A DNA stretch of 64,000 bases from Membranipora membranacea (Eukaryota; Bryozoa; Gymnolaemata; Cheilostomatida; Membraniporidae): the NCBI GenBank assembly GCA_914767715.1, contig OU612065.1, forward strand, positions 18,846,001 through 18,910,000. The letters are read 5' to 3'. Within the stretch, counting starts at the first letter, position 1, and each line of letters starts with the position of its first letter. The notes below the pieces were generated by a model that had not been told where the DNA came from, searched no databases, and saw only the letters and a program-made list of their open reading frames with translations. A program made the translations under genes and the position numbers. This document shows positions 51,275 to 64,000 of the stretch, one piece after another.

Positions 51275-52162
51275 AAATACATTATATTATAAGAATATGA
51301 AAAAGCAGGAGGTACCTAGAACAGTTTTGTTTTAATAATGACACATTATGTTTATATTGAGAGTTGTTCCCTCTCCTCTTGTCGGCTGATGCTCTTGAAG
51401 CAGGAGTGAAAGTCTGAGGAACAGCTAATATACAGGCAAAATAGGTAAAAATTGATCCAGCTTGAAGGTCCTACCTGTTGTATATTCTTTAAATCTTAAT
51501 CCATGTTCTATGTTTTCGTTGGCTGATCGGAGGTGATAAATCTTTTATCAGACCAACCTCTTTTCTATATAGGTGTAAAGAAATTAGAATTTTTATATAC
51601 TTTATTTATTCAATGACCACCCTCCCTCCCTCCCATCGGTTTATTTATCACATTAGATTCATTAAAATGAATTTCACAAACATTTTAAATAATTACACAG
51701 ATTTGAAGAAAATTTCCTATTGAGAAGCAATTTAGTCAGAACACTACAATTATGATTAAAACAATGAATGATTAGATATTTTTAGCATATACTATATCAT
51801 GTGTTACATTCCGCGTTCACTGCTGCATTTTTCAAGGTATTGTGTGTACATAATACAAAACAAACTAAAGAAAGGCCAGACCTAGTGAAATTATCTAATT
51901 CATGCTTCTCTAAAGCAGAAGTGGCAGTGATAATGATATAATTAGGTGCAAATGATTTTTTGCACTAATGGCTTATCCAATAATATATCTGGTCACATTA
52001 TAATAATATGGGTTCATCATACTATAGATATAGACTATGGTTTTATTATGAATATCATACATACGTTCATATACATGTATATGTGGTTTCTCCGGGATCA
52101 GTAGAGTTATGCTAACAGTGTCATGATGTCCGTGGAATGAACTCAATGGTTCACAGGATGTT

Positions 52163-52198
52163 ATCACAGAGTAAGGATATATATCCTTACTCTGTGAT
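52163..52198. repeat. Perfect 36-bp palindrome
   Basis: ATCACAGAGTAAGGATAT is followed immediately by its exact reverse complement with no spacer. The sequence GATGTTAT occurs just before it and GTGATGTTATG closes it, so the symmetry sits inside a short direct repeat. Confidence 0.95.
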
Positions 52199-53115
52199 GT
52201 TATGATTGTGCTTTGGGGAAAATGTGTTAGGATATATTATATTCTGCACGCAACTGGCTATCAATTTCAGAAGGGCCAATGTACTTTACAATTAATCTTT
52301 ACACAGTGCCAAAGATCATGTATGCTGACGTCACCTTATCAAGGACATCCGAATTCGTCCTGTCTCATCATCTCTTAGCATAGTGTTGATTTCTGCAAAC
52401 AAAATTTAGCTGATCTGTTTGAATGAATTTAATATTTTGATAGAAGTTAGGTAACAAATATTTGTCCTGCAAAACAATTATGTGTATATTCATAGCATGA
52501 GTAGATAATGTAGTAGAAGTGTATGAATAGTTCTTTTTTCCTTTGTTAGATGACAACAAGTGCTCACAAAAGCTGTCCTCACTGATTCATAATCCCTCAA
52601 TCTTTGGTAGTGGTCGACATTATGTTGTAGCAAGGACACTAATTTCGTTGTAATGTGAGTATATTTTCAGTATTATTCAGTTGTAGAGAATTCTGGAACT
52701 CAACATGCAACATTTGTATTAAGGCATACGCCATCAAGCGTGCTACAATATTGGCATCTATGCCATTGTGCATGTTGGGAATTACCTGGGCCACGAGGTG
52801 CTGCCCTTTTCTAATTTTCATATTTACAGGAACATATAAATTGTATTACTTTATGCTACTTGCATTAATAGTTAATACGAGTCTATTGGATTTTGTGTTA
52901 TTATAAGTTGAGCTGTTTTGTAGAAATCAATAAATTGCTAGCTTGTTTAGACCAGATTCTGACCAATTGGCGCTGCAGACTACAGAAAACAGCTGATTTC
53001 TATTATATGGAGCGTGTTAGTTTTCTGAGTCATCTGAATACATTGCTGACTTGATTTTTACAATAGTTCTGACTTCATACAAGCAAAATGTTGTTTACTT
53101 TTAGCAGTTGAAATG

Positions 53116-53405
53116 AGCTGTGAGGTGGTGTAATCGTAGCGAAGGTCTGGAGATCGGCTAGTCATTAGCTCGGAGACTATCACCTAGACACCTATGCAAT
53201 CTCTAGTGTGACCAAAGTGAGTCTTTCTGATCTTTAGCTGTGAGGTGGGGTAATCTTAGATGAGGGCTGTAGTAGTCACTCGGATTGCGGGTAACGAATC
53301 AGATTGAATGCTGAGGCGGTGGATGGTGCTTCAACCCAACACCTGCTCAACGTCATAACCTTGAAGACTTACTTATGCAATCATTCATGTGACCAAAGTA
53401 AGTCT
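53116..53405. repeat. Diverged direct repeat, two units
   Basis: Unit 1 (about 53116-53224) and unit 2 (about 53236-53405) both begin AGCTGTGAGGTGG(T/G)GTAATC and both end TATGCAATC, then GTGACCAAAGT(G/A)AGTCT. Unit 2 has about 60 extra bases in the middle. No coding potential and no tRNA-like boxes are evident. Confidence 0.75.
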
Positions 53406-54325
53406 CGTAATCGAGGACTGACCGACCCCATTCTGACACGTCGTCACTTCACATTATTACACAAACAGGATACATCTTTGAGTTGATACTGAGTGTGTCA
53501 CCAACAACAGATAGCTTGAGATCTCCAATGGTCATGAGTGAATAGTTGTGTTGGCCCACTAACCCCCACACTCGACAGCCACATACATCACAGCCCAGTT
53601 AATGACATAGTTATTCAGCAATGCTACAGATTGGAACCAAACTGCTGACATGCTAAATGTTCATGCTCAAAGTGCCCCGCTGAATTGTGAATTTTTTCTC
53701 CACACATGTTGTAAGCAAACATCATGACCGATTACCAAACCAAAGATATGTTAGTATTAGTCCTAAAATAAGCCCGATATTTTCTATGTTTAGCCACTGA
53801 CTGCAATTCTGTGTTTATTTAGTCATGGGATAACAATATCTGTCAGCACTGATATGGTGGAAGATTAACCCTTGCGCTGTCGGTCTGTGGGTGGCGGGCC
53901 CGTTTACATCCTGTGACTGCATGTGTCTGTTCCTGTTGTATTTAGTTTGGAAACCATCATGGTTTTTGGTTTTGTGGTTTGCCACGTACTTCTTTGGTGT
54001 GAACAAGCTATAAAAGTTCCCGTTGCCCCCTTTGAGCTGCTATTTTCCATTCTGCTGTCGGGTTAGGTAAAAGGTACGCTTTGTCTCCTTAACTGAGATA
54101 CTTTACTGCATTGAAGTTTGAGTCTAGTTAGCTGAACTGAAATCATGGTGGTTGAGAAACAATTCCATGTGTGTCAAATATTGATATAACTGTGAGAGTC
54201 TTTTTTATAAATTCGTGAATATTTTAGTACCTTTTTGCATTGTGCAGTTTTATTCATTTGTACTTTTGTGTTATTTGTTTCATCTGTTATTTGAATTACA
54301 GGAACATAGCTCAGTGGAGGAAGAC

Positions 54326-57300
54326 ATGGCACCAGGAATGGCACTAGATGCACCAAAAGTCCATTATCAGAAGGCAGCTAATGGGGAGACAGCTCAACAT
54401 GATCCTCACACTACAGCGGGAGACAGAGAACTCCCCGTAGTGACCATGTCGAATCAAGGGCTATCTCCTCCTGTCACATCTGAGTACAACGACGGTAAGT
54501 TATTATGTTTTATCTGGTTTTTGCTATTCCGTTTACAAGTGATTGCCGCTCATATGTAACGGAATAGTTAAAAAACCAATATGTCGTAATATATGATTAA
54601 CTTGATGTGCGATCGAAGCTGTTGAAAACCCCGCAGTTCCTGTCTGTCGTTCATGCGGAAATTGGCCTGATTTTGTGGATTATACAGTTCTAGTGGGTCC
54701 TGCTCGTAAATTAGTGCCTGGGGTCCTCAAATAAATAATATTATATATTGCCATCGACTATAGCTTATGGCTTCCCGTGTGTGTCTTGTGAAGAAAAGAG
54801 TATTTACTTCTTGAAAGAGTTTTTTACTAGTGGTTAAATGAAAATGTTATGCGTACTGACTGACAATATTATAGTCATATAAGCTAAGCTGGAAATGCAG
54901 GTTGATTTGAGGAGGGCCCTGTAAATTCTACCTCAGACTGTTTTTATAACTGGTTTTACGGAAGCAACCCATAGTTTTTTCACTGACACAACTGCCAACA
55001 TGCTCATTTAATCTTATCAATTCTAGCTGAGCAAATAATCTTTTGAAGGTTTTGAATATTATAGCGAATTATTTTTAATTCAATTCTAAGAGTTTCCTAC
55101 CTGTTAAAGGTATGATATTTCACTGCCACAATGAATAAATTGAATCAAAATTGTTTTTATTCGTCTGATGCCTCTGGCAATTCTCCATCATCTCCTCCAA
55201 ATCAATTCATAGCTTTTTTTTGCAACACTTGTGGAGCTAGCGGAGAATTGAGTATTATTTATATTGCCTGTAACGCCTTTTAGGTGATCCGCTTGATAAA
55301 AACTGCCTTTTCGGCCCATTTCTTTGATATAAAGAAAAATGACAGCAAACATTTTTGAGCTGATAGCCTTCACTAGCTCAGCAGCTTTCCAACGGTGTAT
55401 AGAAAGTCAAACTTTGCTGACCCCCGTGTCTCAACTTATCATAGCTCCATACATAACATAGATATGACATTGAAGAGTTGTGTGTCCATTGATAGACCCT
55501 CTGTGCAAGAAAAAAAACATCCATGTATGAGAAGACAATTCTGAAGCTGCGGTCACCATAATATCCTCTTTTCTCTGGAAAGGCGGTAAAGAAATGCTCC
55601 ATATTTAAAATTGAAATTGATTTCAGACCTGATTTGAAAAGCACTAACATTTCTGAGATTAACATAGCGAATGAATTGCTATTAGATGTAGATGCTAGCA
55701 TTAGAGCTGTAATCAGGGAGGGTGGGACATTTCCCACCCTACCTGTTGTGATGGAGTCAGTTACTTAGCTCATATGACAATTTTTTAGTTTGACGTGTAA
55801 AGCTGGAATTCATCTATTTCATAATGTACACATCTGCTTGTCTATTTACAGATGACTGGGAGGACTACATACCAGAACCTCCGGATGGTGGCTGGGGTTG
55901 GGTGGTGATGATCTGCTCTTTCTTCACGGGTTTTATATTAGATGGGATAGCGTACTGCTTCGGTATATTTTTAGCCGATATAAAAGCATATTATGGTTCT
56001 TCCACTTCCGCTACAAGTCTCGCCAACTCACTTCTCTGCGGATCATATCTCCTTGTCGGTAGGTCTTTAGGGTCAGTTTGGTTTGCAGTAAGATGGTTCG
56101 AAATTCTTTATCTTTTTTTTTTCTCTCTCCAGTCCAGACTGAAAAATATCAAATCACATTAAATTTTATGTAAATCTTGCCATGGTGAACCATAGGTGTC
56201 AAACCGGATCTGATAAGGTTCTGGCAGGTTTGATTACAAATAGTTACTTGCCATTAATGAAATGTATTTTTCTGAAAAAACTTGTGATTAATTAAAAGTA
56301 TTTTTCTGGGGAAAAAATGTAATTTAAAATAAAATATTTCAATTATGAGCCAGTCTACATGGGGAAATGAACCTGGGGCCCCACTCTTGAGTTGACAGCA
56401 CTACCATTTTCCAGCTCTGTCCAAAACTTCAGAAAAGAGTGATTGTGCACATCAGTTCATTTATATGCTCCTCAATGGTGTGATTCTTGTAATTTTTCGT
56501 TGTCTCGTTTGCAGGTCCCATAGTTGCTGCTTTGAGTAACAAGTTTGGTATGCGGGTTGTTGGTATTTCTGGCTCAATAATAGCATCAATCGCATTTGTA
56601 CTCAGCGCCTACTCCCCAAATATATTCGTTTTCCAGCTCACTTATGGGATCATTGGAGGTAAGACTTACAATAAAAAGTATCTGCTTTTTCTCTTAAACT
56701 TCATCCCATTTATTTATTGTCAAATAGAAAACTTTAACTAGCTTGAGCAGCTATAACTATGTTAATTTAGCAAATTTAATTAAATTGAATTTGAGAAAAC
56801 TGTTTTCCAGAGACACGAATGATAATATTCAATTTATAAATAATTATGAGACATTCAGACTCAAACTGATGCAACAGCAGCAACACCCACCTATAGTGAG
56901 ACAATGCCAAATTCACCTGATGCATTACGATATTTGTTTTATGCATGGTCTCATGTGTCATTTATGACTTGATCAGTAAATAAAATTTATATATATATAT
57001 ATATATATCTCCTTATCTCATGTTGGATGGCACTAAATTATCTATGTCATAGGTTACTCCTCAACCTTACCTCACAACCCATCTCTCATCGATGTAGATT
57101 CTATGGTTCTTACAGGATTTGGATTTGGTATGATGTTCCTGCCCTCGGTGGTAGGAGTTGGATACTACTTCGCTAAAAAACGAGCTGTAGCCACAGGAAT
57201 AGCTGTCTGTGGTACAGGGTGTGGTGTGATGTGTCTCGCTCCCCTCGGCAAAATGCTCATTCAGGTTTATAAGTGGCAGAACGCTCACCTTATTCTGGGT

Positions 57301-60300
57301 AAGGAACTTTTATTGAATGAGAGTTATCTACTCTTAGTTATAGTTAGTACAATAATATCTAGCCTGTCTTGACAAGCTCTGTGAGATCATGCGATAGCTA
57401 GGATGAGTTAATCCAGATATTCTATATAATGTTGAACATCTAGCTAAAACTTGTCAAATATAAGGATTAAGGTGGGAAATTAAAACCAGTTAAGCAAATT
57501 GCCAATTAACAAATAATACAATTTATATAGTCAGGAGACATTTCCACCATACAGGCTAGATGAAAGCTTTCGAAATTCTATGGGGATGGTTATAATATGT
57601 GGCAGCAACAACAATAACAGGAATATTTCTAAACGTTGGCTACGAACAACCAGAGGCTGTTATTCTTTTAGCTCTTAGTCTCTGCGCGTGAACATCTACA
57701 CAGCAAATCGCCGAGTGGCAAGAAAATCCCCAAGGACTTGCAAGTGAGTCCGGTGATGACATAGACCATCTTTTTATCCTACTTGTATCTTTGTAGCCGG
57801 ATTAATTCTACAAGGATGTATATTCTCAGCACTAATGAGACCAATCAGACCAAAGAAAAGACTAAAAAAGAAAATACAGGACATGGAGAGTTCACATGGT
57901 AACGGTACGACACCTCACAGCCCTAATAAGGAAGAGCAAGCTAATCTTCTAACTGATGGTTCCAAGTCTATATTAGCTAAAGATCAGCATCGGCACAGGT
58001 GACAAATTTTGTGTGCTAAGTACGATGTAGGACAACTCCTTATGGTGCAGGTTAATAAGAAAACTTATAGGGAAAAATAGTTTTATTTGGGTTATGTGCT
58101 AGAATCCTATGGGATATGTAAATCTTATTGCAGGATAAAGGTGTTTTTCAAAAACTATTTAAAATCTCAGAACAGGGAATTTTCTGTCATCAACATCTTA
58201 CGACACACTAACTTTCACGCCAGAGACCATAGATTGACAGGGTAGCACACCTATAATCTCAACGAGGAGCAATTCCTTGGTCTTAGTTGTATTCCAGAGG
58301 GCGGGTCCTTGGTCTCAGCTTATGTCTGTTGGTAGTAGTCTGTGGCCAGGAGTGATGAAGCAACATTTTCACAGCTACCTAACCAAAGTAGATAAAAAGT
58401 CCATTAGACTTAGTTTATTAACTATTTTAATGAGTATAGGATTGGCGTTTTACAGCTATGATGTTATGTCCATGTCACATTTTCCATGTAATCCCCTCCA
58501 TTTACTAATAGACTAGATCTTGTCAAGTTTACTAAACTTGTTATGTTTGGTTGTAGAGGGGGGGCTGCCCTCACACGCTGACGTTGCAGCAAGAATTAAG
58601 GCTAACTTTCTAACTTTAACTTCATAGTGTACTCAGGTGTCACGATGTGTAATAATGATCAAACACTAATGTGTTCCTCACACTCAGCCTATACCTGGAA
58701 GGTAAATGGCTGTCAAAAACAATAACAAGTAACGACTCGCAGGGTGTTGACATGACCAATACATATTTTCCAGGCACAGAACGACCAGCAGCATGAGCTT
58801 CATCGCCGGTTCTCGCCTTGTTGTGACGGACACAACATCCCCAGCTGATCGTTTACATGCTAGCGCATTCATACAGTCCAACCCTACCACTAGCATTCAG
58901 AATCTACAGAAACCTCTGTACAGAAAGGATATATTCTATAGCGGGTCTGTGATGAATGTAACTCATATTAAATCGCACATGTCTCTGAAAAGCTATGTGG
59001 CCAGTGTGACAAGTATACCCCAGGAGGTGAGATTAATAAACTTCCATCTGCAGAATCATATAAATACTAAACATGTGCTGGTAGCTGTACCTGTCTTGAC
59101 TAATATTGTTGGTGGTTTTTGTCCCCCCCCCCCTCCCAGCCAACAAAGATTGTCAAGACAGGCGATGGCAAAACATACAATATACCGGTACAGTGCTGTG
59201 ATTGGTGTACACAGTTTATATATTGTCTGTATGGAAAACACTTCATGCTGTCCCTGGTTACTCAATCAGCGGTTGTGGACATTCAATATACATGGGAGAA
59301 AACTCCCAAAAATAACTTATATTGATGTTAAAATCTCGTTCAAAGCAGGTTTTTTGACCATGTATTCACCCTCACTGAAAATTGTTTACGTCAAGCTGCT
59401 CAAAATCTTTATCTTTGTCACATGAGCTTGGTACTCAATGATTTAATAATTTTCACTATACAATAATCAACAAAAATATATCATCAAATAATTAATGACA
59501 GCACAACAATATTTAGATGTCTTCAAAAATCATGTGTTTGAAGTAAATTGATAATTACTTTCAAATCTCTTTTCCCATGTGTCATGAAATAATATCGTAT
59601 GACTTTTATCGAATGATTTTTCAAACAAATGTAAAACACGCGGCTGAAATCTGTACAACAGATTTCCAAATAATTTTTCAACTTCCGAAGATCGAACAGG
59701 TGTTTACTGATTGATCATGGCTGTCAATTAGGAGATATTTCTTTCATGAATGTTCTGTAAGAGTGAGCCCATAGTCTAGTCTTAGCTTATGAAATATTGA
59801 ATAAGTGGCAAACAAATTAAAAAAATCTAAACGTTGTTTAGAATTATTGTGTACAAGGAAGAAACATGAGGAAAAAAGTTTTCTTGTTAACAAATTTAAA
59901 ACTTCGAAACATTTTGAATGATCATCATATTACACAATTTTACTGTTATGGTTTCCCAATCATTTTTTGTAATACTGCAGAACCTAAAAACAAAGCTCAA
60001 AATCAATTAATACAAGAAAAATAAATTCGAGCAAGTTTTAGTCCTGCAATACTATCTTGTCAGTTCCAGTTCATAAAGTGTTTGTTGTGAAAAGGAAATT
60101 TCTAATTCTAGTGTAATTTCTGTCTGAAGTGTGTGATTTGTATCTTTTCTTTAGGCTGACAGGCTAAAATGTCTGAATTACTTGCCGAAGCCGATGGCAG
60201 ACATATTGGCTGAGATGTTGGATTTGAGCATTCTGAAGAATCGTGGTATGATGGTGCTTAGTGCTGCCAATGTTGTTGGTATGCTGGGTTTCTATGTGCC

Positions 60301-62622
60301 ACTGATATTCACAGCACCAAGAGCTGAAGCACTGGGAATCGATGGTAATAGTGCTGCGCTGTTACTCTCAATACAAGGTAGATATTCATACACATTAGAT
60401 ACACTTGACCATGTGTCATCGAATCCCGGACTTGGATGTGTGCCAAACCCATCTGTTAGTGCAACAATATATGAAATATTGAGCCGAATCCCAAAGAAGA
60501 AATAATTGTAACTCGACCTGTTGTATGCTGATTCGCTTGCTTGATGGTTAAACTGCACTATTTGCTGTCTATCTGCTGCTTTCTCTTCATTATACAAACA
60601 TCAGCTGAATTTGGATTATAGAAAAATTGATTTTTTCTGATAATGATAAAGTTTGAGAGGGACATTCACCAGGGCACAACATGTCAACCAAAACTGCCCA
60701 TCTACCGTGTTCTGTGTCATAGAGTGTCACCATTGTGCTCAACATAGACACTTCTACCAACGTCAAGGCCAAGGTCACTGAGCATCAGATGTGAATCAGG
60801 AACAATGTGTTATGCCAATTATGTTGTCTGTGAGATGATGTAAGCATAGGACATGACTAACCGTAAATTGCGTTTTCATAACTGTCAGTATATATGTGCT
60901 CATCTAACATCCTAAAACATCATATATAATAATCTTATACAAGTGTATTGTTTTCTCTCAGGTATATGTAACACAATAGGTAGAGCTATGTCTGGTTTCA
61001 TGCCTCTCATACCGAACGTGTCAGCGCTGCTAGTGAATAATATATGTGTTACAATAAGTGGAATTGCTGTACTGATGACACCTCTTTGTACAGATTTTAT
61101 CTCTATGGCAGTCTGCAGCGGACTGTATGGGCTTTTTGGTTGTAAGTATTATTACTTTACTAATCATGGCAAATTTTAAATTTTGAATTGAAATTTAATT
61201 TAATTTCATTAGTATGACTCTTTCTACACATTACCGACTGACGGAAACATCTTGGTATCATTTTCAGGCTTTACATACAGTTAAATTAAATTAAGCTCTC
61301 CATTTAGCATCAATTTAAATTCATTATTGCTACCATGCAGATGTGACAATTCAATAAACCAATTTAAATGAAATCATGCGTATACGATATCTGAAGTACT
61401 CCAGTCAATCAGAGAGCGTGCAAGTCATAAAACTCTCCAAATCATCAACCCCTTGACTGGTTAAGCTTGCAGCTGTGACTAAAACATTGACAAATAAAAT
61501 GTTTAAGAAATAAGCCACATAATGTGCGGAAAACCGCCTAGATTTTCTCTTTCAAGTTTGCATCATTTTTTTTGTTTTTCATCTTGTTCAACTTCCGTTG
61601 TTAACAGCGACGATTATTTCACTGGCACCCATCCTGATGTGCGATCTCGTCGGTCTGGAAAAGCTAACTAATGGTTTTGGTTTGCTTTGTTTGGTACGAG
61701 GTGTAACAGCGGTAGCAGGGCCACCATTAGAAGGTAAATTACTAAGCTGCCACTCTTTACAACACCGGAAAAGTTAACCATTAGTATTGTAGAAGCCATA
61801 TTGTCTTCGTTGCTCACACATGAGGTTGCGCCAACGTCACTTCATTAACACTCTCACTTTGACGTTGCTAATTACTTTTTTATTGTCCGATATTACTGCT
61901 AATTATCGAGATGACTAAGTTTTGAAATAAATGTTACTGCGAACAGCATTGGGAAATCATTACAGGAAATGGTTATCCGAGGGTTAGTCGCTGTCCAAGG
62001 GGCATTTAGACATGTTTGTACCGCATTTGTCCAATAACACAAGCCAAAAGGAATAGTCAAACAAAGCTTGTACAAAGACAGGGCAACACAAGCTCTTTCC
62101 AACCATTCTGCCTGCAAGATAGCCTTATATGACATAGTCTATCCCTGCAGCAAAGCAATGGTGGCGCTGCCTTTCATCAAGAAAAGCAACTCCAAGAGTT
62201 CAAGGATATGAGATGGCAAAGCCAGTGTTCTATTTAGACCCAAATATTTCCAAATTATGGGTTTCCATTGTTTTTTCCAATTTAGGTACTCATTCTAGGT
62301 GTATTAATTCAGGTCCTGCGCTGCAGAGACAAAAAGTATGTCTCAATAGTTTGCACATGAGAAGAGTGCTTTCCATCTAGAATTGCTCCAGCTCTATCTG
62401 AAGCGATGAAACTTTGCTTGGCTTGCATTTTTTTGTAATACTTTGTATGTAACTGTTTCCATTTTATGTTGTGTAATGTTTGTGTCTAATTTTAAAGGTA
62501 TGCTCTATGACTGGACTGGAAACTATGACCATACATTCTACGCTGGTGGCTCTTGTCTTGTCTTAAGCGGGATGCTACACTTTTTACTACATCTGAAATA
62601 TTTTAAGAATAAAACAGAGTGA
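54326..62622 (+). CDS. Monocarboxylate-transporter-like protein (SLC16 family, MFS)
   Basis: A plasma-membrane transporter of the MCT/SLC16 branch of the major facilitator superfamily. Exons: 54326-54494, 55852-56058, 56515-56658, 57116-57298, 57797-57998, 58774-59026, 60155-60377, 60962-61141, 61608-61733, 62498-62622; 1,812 bases, 603 aa plus stop, all phases consistent. Visible: a cytosolic N-terminus of about 65 residues; the MCT signature PEPPDGGWGWVV (65-75) leading into TM1; six hydrophobic segments to CIFSALMRP; a large cytosolic loop (about residues 245-395) with basic (RPKKRLKKK) and Ser-rich parts and a PLYRKDIFYSGS motif typical of MCT9/12/14-like members; then TM7 onward with NTIGRAMSG, GPPLEGMLYDWTG and a final helix. 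The proton-coupling Asp of MCT1 (D..R in TM8) is Asn464 here, with Arg468 kept. Substrate cannot be read from sequence. The donor after exon 5 is GTGACA, weaker than the others. Confidence 0.94.
56989..57008. repeat. AT dinucleotide microsatellite
   Basis: About ten AT units in the third coding intron of the SLC16 gene. Confidence 0.9.
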
Positions 62623-63896
62623 GGGGGACCTGTACAGTGCACTAGGTTGTGGTATCCATAAACTCAAATGTGTAGAGCGAATTTTCTCGGTAGAAAATCC
62701 TTTTGAATATGACAACTTTCCACGAAGATTGATAATTCATCGAGTGTAACAAAAGAGTTTACAAAACAAGCGTCATGTGAGCGCAGCTAAAAAATGAATA
62801 CTCTTATGGACATAATATAGTTCCCAAAACACTGCTAACTTATAGGGAGAAGTCCGTTCATTATATTTTCTGTCAGAGGCACTATCTTCCTTTGTGCAAA
62901 TGGGTACTGGTATTTTCTCAAGCCATATGTAATCAATATGTTACCGTGGTTTTGTATTTTACCTTAGTTAGAGCACTTTTGCTTCAGTTTGTCCAATTTT
63001 TTGGTGTTTTACCTCTTTACTTGGTAAATGACTACATATGAGTAGTATATTTTATGATTCTCCAAACATTTCCGTACTGTCAACATATTTTTGTAGAACA
63101 TGCAACTCCGATTGGTTCACATATCGCAGACTTTGGTATTATTTCATAATGATGACTTATTTTTAAATTCTTATTTCATCAAATTTTATTTACCAAATAC
63201 CTGATGACTATCACAAATCATTTTAAATTTTACCTGTTACATTTTTTTTTGCATTTGCACTGTACAACCTCACGTTTGTGACCTTGGTATTATAATATTC
63301 TCGATTTAATCATCTTCAAATATGCGTCTTAAAATCTTAATTCACTCCTTTGGCCTATTGCCAAATAAACTTCATAAGCTTCAGATCAATCAAAGACACA
63401 CCTTCTTCAAAAGGGATATTTGCACCGCATACACTTTACTGTATACTAGACATCGTACATGTGGCCCCTGCTTACATCATCTACAAACTAAATTGTACCA
63501 TTATGAACGAGTATATCTCTTTGGTTTTATTATTACACTAAAATGTCATGCAATTTATTAAGAAGATTGGAGTTTGTACAATGGATGTCATTCAGACAAA
63601 TTTGCTAACATCAGTCATTGTCCGCTGAAGCCCATGATCATAAGGATTTTCTTTGAACGTATGCAAAAAACCGATGAGACCCCTCTCACTCCGATCAAGC
63701 ACAGCGCAGCCGGAGCATCCGAGCTCTAAAATCATGTCTGCATTAGATTAGTGTGTCCAATCAAACTAGTTGATTCTAGTCAAACTTTGTTCAGCTCACC
63801 AGCTGGGCTTGGAATTTAAATCTACGGTATTTTGAATTAGGTGATTTCATCTCATACTCACTGAAGATACACACACACATTTTTTCCTAAGTGCAG
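62623..63896. other. 3' flank of the SLC16 gene
   Basis: The SLC16 stop overlaps an AATAAA-like stretch (AAGAATAAAACAGAGTGA). The following 1.3 kb is AT-rich with no recognisable coding sequence and probably includes the 3' UTR. Overlapping open frames at 63322-63561 are in two frames of the same strand, lack known domains and look like chance. Confidence 0.5.
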
Positions 63897-63942
63897 AGTG
63901 GACTATCCTGAAGAACCAGCTCAAAGAAAACTCTAACAACAG
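63897..63942 (+). CDS. Weak candidate internal exon of a gene continuing to the right
   Basis: A pyrimidine-rich tract and acceptor (TTTTTTCCTAAGTGCAG) precede 46 open bases that end in a consensus donor (AACAG|GTATGT). In one frame they read EWTILKNQLKENSNN, an amphipathic-looking segment. There is no homology cue and the exon is tiny, so this rests on splice signals only. Confidence 0.25.
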
Positions 63943-64000
63943 GTATGTTTTACCATGCTCTCCTAAAATAGATTAAAATGTTATTGGTGTTGAATTAACT

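Larger units (their letters stand above)
51275..54325. other. Intergenic region between the GTPase and the SLC16 gene
   Basis: About 3 kb. It holds the GTPase 3' UTR, a perfect 36-bp palindrome, a diverged direct repeat near 53.1-53.4 kb and the SLC16 5' region. An acceptor (TTGAATTACAG) at 54301 shows the SLC16 gene has an upstream non-coding exon somewhere here. No other coding exon was recognised. Confidence 0.5.

Noticed and set aside
52639-52906. Opposing open frames of about 60-83 codons
   Set aside because: No domain, no splice support and antisense to each other.
59056-59425. Open frames after exon 6 of the SLC16 gene
   Set aside because: This is intron read-through past a GTGAGA donor. 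The next exon at 60155 joins in phase and continues the family sequence.

Overview
The window is animal nuclear DNA. Genes are split into many short exons with GT-AG introns of about 0.1 to 6 kb, non-coding DNA is AT-rich, and old transposon copies are frequent. The gene set (Schnurri/HIVEP, FIGNL1, NAA60, a Ras-like GTPase, an SLC16 transporter) points to a bilaterian invertebrate. The Schnurri gene has an extra zinc-finger cluster at its C-terminus, as Drosophila Schnurri does and vertebrate HIVEP proteins do not. The phylum cannot be fixed from this sequence alone.

Layout. (1) About 0.5-18.3 kb, minus strand: a Schnurri/HIVEP transcription factor. 25 coding exons give 2,163 consecutive in-phase codons, and the 3' end runs off the left edge. 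(2) 20.95-35.75 kb, minus strand: fidgetin-like 1 (FIGNL1), 13 coding exons, 593 aa, apparently complete. Its last intron holds a roughly 5 kb CR1/Jockey-type LINE in antisense orientation. (3) 35.8-40.1 kb: a spacer between divergent genes, with a LINE 3' fragment, a textbook hAT-type MITE with an 8-bp target duplication, and another inverted repeat. (4) 40.15-43.4 kb, plus strand: N-alpha-acetyltransferase 60 (NAA60), 5 exons. (5) 47.8-51.3 kb, plus strand: a divergent Ras-like GTPase, 3 coding exons, 354 aa, with altered switch II residues and a long Ser/Thr-rich basic tail. A CRE-type palindrome lies about 0.4 kb upstream. (6) 54.3-62.6 kb, plus strand: a monocarboxylate-transporter-like SLC16 protein, 10 coding exons, 603 aa. 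The last 1.4 kb holds at most one weak exon candidate.

The genes do not form an operon or a shared pathway: one regulates transcription (BMP/Dpp-type signalling in flies), one acts in homologous recombination, one acetylates membrane-protein N-termini at the Golgi, one looks like a signalling switch and one is a plasma-membrane transporter. Exon boundaries were set by hand from splice consensus and phase. In all four genes read to a stop, the coding total is divisible by three with no internal stop.

I saw no clearly new multi-gene system. The points most worth a second look are the GTPase with a broken DxxG motif, the 570-bp fold-back palindrome in a Schnurri intron, the hAT MITE, the LINE whose apparent ORF1 start may come from flanking DNA, and a perfect 36-bp palindrome.
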